Of a DNA stretch of 64,000 nucleotides, positions 58,857 through 64,000 are shown one piece after another. This DNA is from Stereocaulon alpinum. Lineage: Eukaryota > Ascomycota > Lecanoromycetes > Lecanorales > Stereocaulaceae. Under the pieces are notes generated by a model. That model searched no databases and had not been told where the DNA came from. It saw nothing but the letters and a program-made list of their open reading frames with translations. The stretch lies in the NCBI GenBank assembly GCA_018257865.1, contig JAEUBA010000027.1, forward strand, positions 248,001 through 312,000. Direction: 5' to 3'. The stretch's first letter is position 1; each line of letters opens with the position of its first letter. The position numbers were made by a program, and so were the translations under genes.

Positions 58857-59655
58857 GGACCTTGAGCATACACATTACGGTCTGCCTCCCAGGAACCCCA
58901 CAACAAGGCCCTTTGATCGACTCAGATGCACGCCACCATCGATATTAGACTATGTCCCGCAACCTCGAAAGCGAAGACGTGGTCGTTTCACAATATCTCT
59001 CCAAAAGACTCTCCGCTTTAATTGACCGCAGGAGAGCTCCTATAACAAATCAACAACTTCATGCGCTTAACGACACTTTTATTCTTCTCCTTCTGGCACC
59101 TATCATTACGGACGTGAGATTAAACAGTCACCCAATAAGGTGGCACAGGTTGTCGTTTGCCCTTCTCGTCCATATCGCAACTAGGCATGTCTTCTAACCA
59201 CAACAAACAACGATGGACTCGCACTCCAACAGCTCCGATGTCCTGATAGCCAAGAATCTTTCTCACGATGTTTTCAATTCCTACAACACCATGCAAGCTT
59301 GATGGTGGCAGATGTGTATTCGCAGAAACGTCATGGCCGTACACCTTAACGACCAGATTGCCGTATGGTACATCATCGGACCTGGCCGCCAACATCACCC
59401 TTTCCCTTCTATGTTTTTTTTCGAAAGATGGCTAGTTCGGCAGTTGGAAAATCTTGGGCTCACGATCTCATTGGCGGCGGGCTCAGCTCCTACTCCTTTC
59501 ATAGCAACCGGCCAGCTGGATATCAATTTCGTAGTCACGCTCTTTTAGTCTTAGAATCATGCTAGCAATTCATGAAAATGCATCCAACTTAGAAACTCAC
59601 GAATGGAGTCTCCAGCATTGTTCCGTCATACTGTCTGCGATATGTGCCCGTACAC
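58857..59655. other. Convergent intergenic region
   Basis: 800 bp between the repeat-protein gene and SIL1 tails. Short frames on both strands, none convincing. Confidence 0.4.
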
Positions 59656-60996
59656 CTAAGGTGCGTCTATTTCTAGAATCATCTTCAAAAACATCATATC
59701 GTCCTCAACCTTCTCATCCGGGCTCAGCGGTTTAGACGGAGGTACCGTCTCCGAACCAGTTATCGATTTCGCATAACCCAATTTCTCATTCACCGCCTCC
59801 TTCAACACTCCACACCAAGGCTCAAAAATCACCAACAACGCCCTCTCCCCATCAACCAACTCATCCCCCCAATGCCTCCTCCTCGCCTCCTCGGACGACG
59901 GTATCCCCCCCGGCACCGTCGTCTTGGCAATCTCGATTGCGAGTTCGTATTGTGGTCCCATTGGGGGGTCTATGAGCGCGGAGATGGCGTGGTCGAGGAG
60001 GAAGTGGGAGAGGCGGAGACGGAGTTTGGGATGTGTGGGGAGGAGGGGGAGGAGGTGGGTGCGGAGGGTTTGGAGGCCGGAGGTGGTGAGGAAGGAGTGG
60101 AGGAAGGGGGGGGAGTGGGAGAGTTGGTTTAGGAGGAAGAGGGTGCGGGGGTGGAGGGTTGGGGAGGAGGTTTCTTGTTCTGATGATATGGGCTCGCGGA
60201 GGGTGGAGAGGATGGCGCGTACGGTTTTGTCGATGGAGATGGTATCTAGGAGGGCGGAGCGCGCTTCGGGGTTGTTTTGGATTGCGGTGCCTAGGAGGAG
60301 GAAGGCTTGGGAGCGGATTTCGGTTGGGAGCTCTGGGGAGGAAGGGGGTGGGTTCTGTGTGGAGAGGAGTTTTTGGACGAGAGGGGGGGAGCGGGTTAGG
60401 GTGAGGCCCCAGTGGTAGGAGTGGCATAGGTCTGTTAGGGTTGTGAGGGTGGTGAGGAGGGTTTCTGGTGAGTCTTTGGGCGAGGAAGACAGGAGGGTGT
60501 CGGTTGCGGAGTGGAAGAGGGTAGACTCTTCGGCGTCGAAAGCGTCGGGGATGTAGGGGTAGTCTCGATCTGGGGTGGATTGGTCGTGTATGCGCTCTAT
60601 TGGTGGGACGTCCGATTCAATGTCAACGTCTCTGAGCCCTTCTCTTTCTCCTTCCTTTTCTTCATTTATTGGACGGGGTTTCACATCATCGATGATAACC
60701 AAGTCCGCCCTCGGAGTATCATCCGGCTCTGGAACATTCAATCTTGCTTCTTTCACCCCAGTGGCTAGGTTCATGCGAACGTGCAGGCCGGGAGGGAGAG
60801 ATTGGTCGTCATGGATTCGCTTGAAGTGTATCGTTGGTTGAAAGATCGCTGGGTAACATTCTGAAGCGTGTTGCGTGTGGCAGATGAGCTCCGTGTGTGC
60901 CTCTGGCGACGGAACGGGAGACTTTGCTTGGGCTGTGGAGAGTGTAAGGAACAGAAGAAGGGATGCTGGAAGTGCGAACAGGGTATATTTGAACAT
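59656..60996 (-). CDS. SIL1: Nucleotide exchange factor SIL1
   Basis: A single-exon 446-residue protein. Signal peptide at residues 1-24 (FALPASLLLFLTLSTAQA). ELICH....CYPAIFQPT, LPPGLHVRMNLATGVKEARL are the conserved fungal Sil1 entry, followed by armadillo-like helices (RSQAFLLLGTAIQNNPEARSALL type). It is the ER-lumen exchange factor for the Hsp70 BiP/Kar2. No HDEL-like ending is seen (EIDAP). The middle is so biased that the plus strand is almost pure G/A for about 500 bp. The start at 60996 matches the signal peptide. Confidence 0.88.
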   Translation of the reverse strand: MFKYTLFALPASLLLFLTLSTAQAKSPVPSPEAHTELICHTQHASECYPAIFQPTIHFKRIHDDQSLPPGLHVRMNLATGVKEARLNVPEPDDTPRADLVIIDDVKPRPINEEKEGEREGLRDVDIESDVPPIERIHDQSTPDRDYPYIPDAFDAEESTLFHSATDTLLSSSPKDSPETLLTTLTTLTDLCHSYHWGLTLTRSPPLVQKLLSTQNPPPSSPELPTEIRSQAFLLLGTAIQNNPEARSALLDTISIDKTVRAILSTLREPISSEQETSSPTLHPRTLFLLNQLSHSPPFLHSFLTTSGLQTLRTHLLPLLPTHPKLRLRLSHFLLDHAISALIDPPMGPQYELAIEIAKTTVPGGIPSSEEARRRHWGDELVDGERALLVIFEPWCGVLKEAVNEKLGYAKSITGSETVPPSKPLSPDEKVEDDMMFLKMILEIDAP

Positions 60997-61271
60997 ATTG
61001 TATGCAACAATCGAAAAGTGTAAAGGAAAGTAGAGAACAAAGACTCCAGAAACGATGAGAAACCGCTGAGCTGTCTATAATATACAAAGTTGTTGCCTTG
61101 ACCTCCTCTCCCTGCCGCAATGAGCAATATCTGTCACATTCGAGGATCTAGTAGACGTTGAAGATTCTTATGATTGGTCGACTGATGATGACTAATCACG
61201 CGCTAGAGACCACCTCCATCTCCCAGAGCTCCACTTCAGTGAAGCATTGGCAAAGCTCGACACATCCCACC

Positions 61272-62235
61272 ATGCTGCAGACCAGGCGGGCTGCTTTGCG
61301 CCTTGCGCAGCGTCCAGTAGTATGTCAACGACGTGGATATGCAGACCCTTCCAAGCCACCAGATCCTATGACTACAGACCGGAGCGTTACTGGCAAGAGT
61401 AATGTCGAGGCAATGGGAGTATGTACTCGAAATATACATTACCTTGGAAGCTATAAGAAATACTGATGAATTGGTAAAGGGACACGACAGTAGCGGCACC
61501 CCCTCTGCCCACGCAGCGTCCGCCGGCCAGCATGGACCTGGCCATTCCGCTAATCACCCCGAACCTGTAGAGGAACATTTCGGTGTATGCGGCTACCATA
61601 ACCTACAACACACTTACTTTACTAATCCTGTCTTCACCAGCGCGGTTTCTACATCTCAATCGCAGCCCTGGCCCTCTCATTTGCCTACTACAAGTTCTCC
61701 CGCTCGTCCTCCGATCCAGACCACCAGCCCCCCCTTACGCGACTGATACAATCCTACAGCTGGTGGCAGGATGACTTTGCGAGGAGGAACACGGTTCATA
61801 CGGCGATGGTGGAGCAGGCGGCTGCAGATCGGAATCTGTTTCAGAGTAGTCCGTGGAGTCATCATATTGATTTGAAGTTTCCTGAGTAAGTCTGGATGTT
61901 CAATCTGGGAGAAGCTTCCCGGGCGGAAGGTGGAGAGATAGGCACATTCTATGACAGGTCTCCTTGAGTTGAAGCATGAAGACTGACTGGCTCCCATCGT
62001 TATTAGAGTCTTCAATACCGGCTCTCCATACAACGTTCCTGCCGGCCACTCGATAGACCTCGAGGCAGTCAAAGCGCACTACGAAAAGCAAAACGCCGAA
62101 CTGGATCTGAAGCGAATGGAGAGGTTGAAGCGGCAGGCAGGCGACAGCGAGTTGCTTGCGCAGAGAGAGGCTGAAGCTAAGAAGAAACCAAAATCGATCC
62201 TGCAGAGTTTAGGGCTCGCTAAGCCGGACGAATGA
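61272..62235 (+). CDS. nuo-17.8: NADH:ubiquinone oxidoreductase 17.8-kDa-type subunit
   Basis: Predicted 241 aa: exons 61272-61418, 61480-61584, 61641-61885 and 62007-62235 (726 nt). A mitochondrial presequence is clear (MLQTRRAALRLAQRPVVCQRRGYA). HPEPVEEHFG precedes one membrane helix (GFYISIAALALSFAYYKF), then SYSWWQDDFARRNTVHTAMVEQAAADR, HIDLKFPE and FNTGSPYNVPAG. This order is that of the fungal-type complex I accessory subunit of 17.8 kDa, in the inner membrane. The His/Ser-rich segment before the helix is somewhat long. Donor GTATGC of intron 2 is acceptable. Confidence 0.85.
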
Positions 62236-62843
62236 GCGGAGGATGCGGGCTGCTGGTGACTGCATACGGTTGTATATACGCGTCATGAAAGAACTTTGGG
62301 GGTCACTCCTCGCACTGGCAGTTGATTCAAAGAGAACTATGCTATATCGCATTCCTTCGAGCATCACAAAGACCTCGTTCACTCTGGAGTCTGTGATAGA
62401 GACGTACATCAATCTGGGAATCCCAAGCAAGATCTGGGTGTAGTAACAGGCTTGCTCAACAAGGTCGTACTCTCAAAGGTACTAGGAGAAGATTGGGCAA
62501 ATCGGATCCTTTCCACGAGATGCATATGAAGTTTCACAGCCGCTTCAAGCCTCAGAACCAATTCAGTCTTGGCATGTATCCTGCTTAGCAGCACCTTCGC
62601 AGGCGATATTTGACCTACTCGACTATCGAGAAGTTTTGCAATAACCGTGCTTATATGGATATATAACGTCCAAATCACTGAGAATCTGGAACAGGTGCAA
62701 CCCTAGAAGATTATGAATAGGAGTAGGCTTTCTGCATGAACACTGTGCATTATTGATTGCGCGTAAAGGGTAGAGGGCTTCCAAGATTTCGGAGTTGCAT
62801 TATGAGCGAGTAGCTCCGAGCTGATCTAAGAAATGAGCAGTGT
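62236..62843. other. Convergent intergenic region
   Basis: About 600 bp between the complex I gene and the kinase gene; no gene seen. Confidence 0.45.
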
Positions 62844-64000
62844 TCAATCATATTCTTTGTTTGCAAACCAAGAGTGATTCGCGACCTTCGCCGCAGACAT
62901 CCGGTTCTCGGGTGTGTAGTCCAACATCCTTTGCAGCAAACCGGTCAGGTCAATTGCCTCCTCTCTACTAATCCTCCTTCCAGAAGGCTCCAGTATCGCA
63001 TGCTCATTTAGGGAGGCAATATCGCTTTTACAAGCGGCTGATTCATGATCGTACATACCAATCTCCATTGTCCGATCGAATAGAGGAGTTCCATCCAACT
63101 GTGCATGATCCAGGATGGTAATCCCTCTATCCTCCCAAAGGGAATGAGATGATTCTGGGGGCATGCCTAAGATTCGCACTGTCTCTTCAAGGACCTCATG
63201 GGACGACCCAATAAATGATTCAAAGAGTTGGAACCCAGATCGGATCTGAGATATTGTACAAGCCAAGGCCCAGATATCTGATGCTCTGCCCGCTTTGCAC
63301 TCCAATAACAACTCTGGGAAACAATAGGAAATTGGTGTTCCAACGCCATGGGTTGGTGGAGACAGCTCGGGGAAAGCTTCGCCCAGGTCTATCAGTAGAA
63401 TCTGCTCGGAAACGTATTTAGTATCGACGCAAGAGAAAGATGCTGGCTCTACGATGTATTGAGGTGCAGATAGGTCTGGCTTTTCACCGGAGATTGTGAA
63501 GAGATCATCTTTAATTGGGTGGCCAATTTGCTAATAGTTTCTGTAGACCATGAGTCAACACTCCCTAATTGTAAAAGGACATTCTTAGGTGTGATGTCTA
63601 TCCTAGCGGTTAACGCACCCTCTTAGTTTCCCCGGCGTTCAACGTACTTCCGTGAACAATGCCGATATCATGCATGAAAGAGACCACTTTTGCCAGCTGT
63701 GGAGCTGATTTGCGAGCCAGAGGACCACGGAGGCGGCGGGTACCCGCTGTTTCGCCTGGAGAATCCGCTATCGTGGAAAGGCTTGGACCCCCCACGTGCG
63801 ATACATAGCAGAGATGTTCACCGTTGGGCCCGTCAACGGTGAGATCATCCAGTATAGTGACAATGCTACCACGCCAAGGATTGGCTTGAGCATGTTCGTC
63901 AAGATGCCGAAGCAGCTTGATTTCCTTGGGGTGTCGGGAGGCTTCAGCAGTGAGCACCTTGAGTGAGACCAGCCTGTCTTGATCTTTGTCGCGAGCCAGC
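62844..64000 (-). pseudogene. SRPK-type protein kinase, partial and probably inactive
   Basis: The 5' end lies beyond the window edge. Exons 63648-64000 and 62844-63597 with a 50-nt intron. Motifs in order: VSLKV (the ATP-binding Lys), EIKLLRHL (Glu helix), YVSHVGGPSL hinge, HDIGIVHG spliced to N-ITPKNVLL, ILLIDLGEAF, GTPISYCFPELLLE, SDIWALACT, FESFIGS and ML-x-YTPENRMSA. Thus the catalytic HxD is HGN, made across the splice site, and DFG is DLG. Between ISKLA and DDLFTISGE (about 63500-63540) the frame shifts by one base with no usable splice. Either the gene is dead or there is a sequence error. Intact relatives phosphorylate SR proteins. Confidence 0.7.

Noticed and set aside
59861..60427. 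A 188-residue Pro/His-rich minus frame
   Set aside because: It overlaps SIL1 in another frame and comes from the C-rich composition.
1..64000. tRNA, rRNA, CRISPR arrays and bacterial-type operon signals
   Set aside because: I found no tRNA-like cloverleaf with a TTCGANTC arm, no rRNA sequence and no regular direct-repeat/spacer array. The sequence is eukaryotic.

Overview
The window looks like nuclear DNA of a filamentous ascomycete (Pezizomycotina, most likely a Dothideomycete). Introns are short (about 40-130 nt) with GT..AG ends and CTAAC/CTGAC-like branch sites. Recognisable genes include fungal orthologues such as SIL1, PTA1/symplekin, COA3, HPM1 and the 17.8-kDa complex I subunit. Typical fungal accessory families are also present (NB-ARC/TPR receptors, DUF7708, DUF6594, CmcJ/NvfI-type oxygenases, ankyrin membrane proteins), and some repeats carry RIP-like C-to-T/G-to-A decay. 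All gene models were built by eye from reading frames and splice signals.

Layout. 1-1.6 kb is a degenerate satellite of about 155-165 bp period, fading out by 2.1 kb. 3.5-26.5 kb is an accessory island. It holds two apparently intact NLR-like genes (6371-9318 minus, 12141-15405 plus), a serine beta-lactamase-fold hydrolase (10208-11803), two intact CmcJ/NvfI-like oxygenase genes (15640-16661, 17554-18655), two copies of an unnamed small protein (17154-17411, 24877-25104), a DUF6594 membrane protein, a retropepsin-like/zinc-ribbon gene and nested TA-flanked foldback elements (23286-24093). The edges of the island carry two mirror-image broken hybrids, each made of half an oxygenase gene and part of an NLR tail. 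Together they are explained by one inversion of about 22 kb. 26.5-33.9 kb is gene-poor. 33.9-64 kb returns to ordinary gene density: nucleoside-phosphorylase-like protein, SDR, HPM1, a 345-bp MITE, ankyrin membrane protein, GPI-anchored KRE9-like wall protein, COA3, PTA1, a DUF7924-like protein, a charged repeat protein, SIL1, the complex I subunit, and a damaged SRPK-type kinase that runs off the right edge.

How the genes may work together. The housekeeping genes are unrelated to one another. The island has the features expected of a fungal recognition/incompatibility or stress locus: NLR paralogues that share NB-ARC-TPR bodies but differ in their N-terminal domains, repeated association with an oxygenase gene, and a divergent oxygenase/small-protein pair that occurs twice. 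No polyketide synthase, peptide synthetase or terpene cyclase is visible, so calling it a biosynthetic cluster is not supported.
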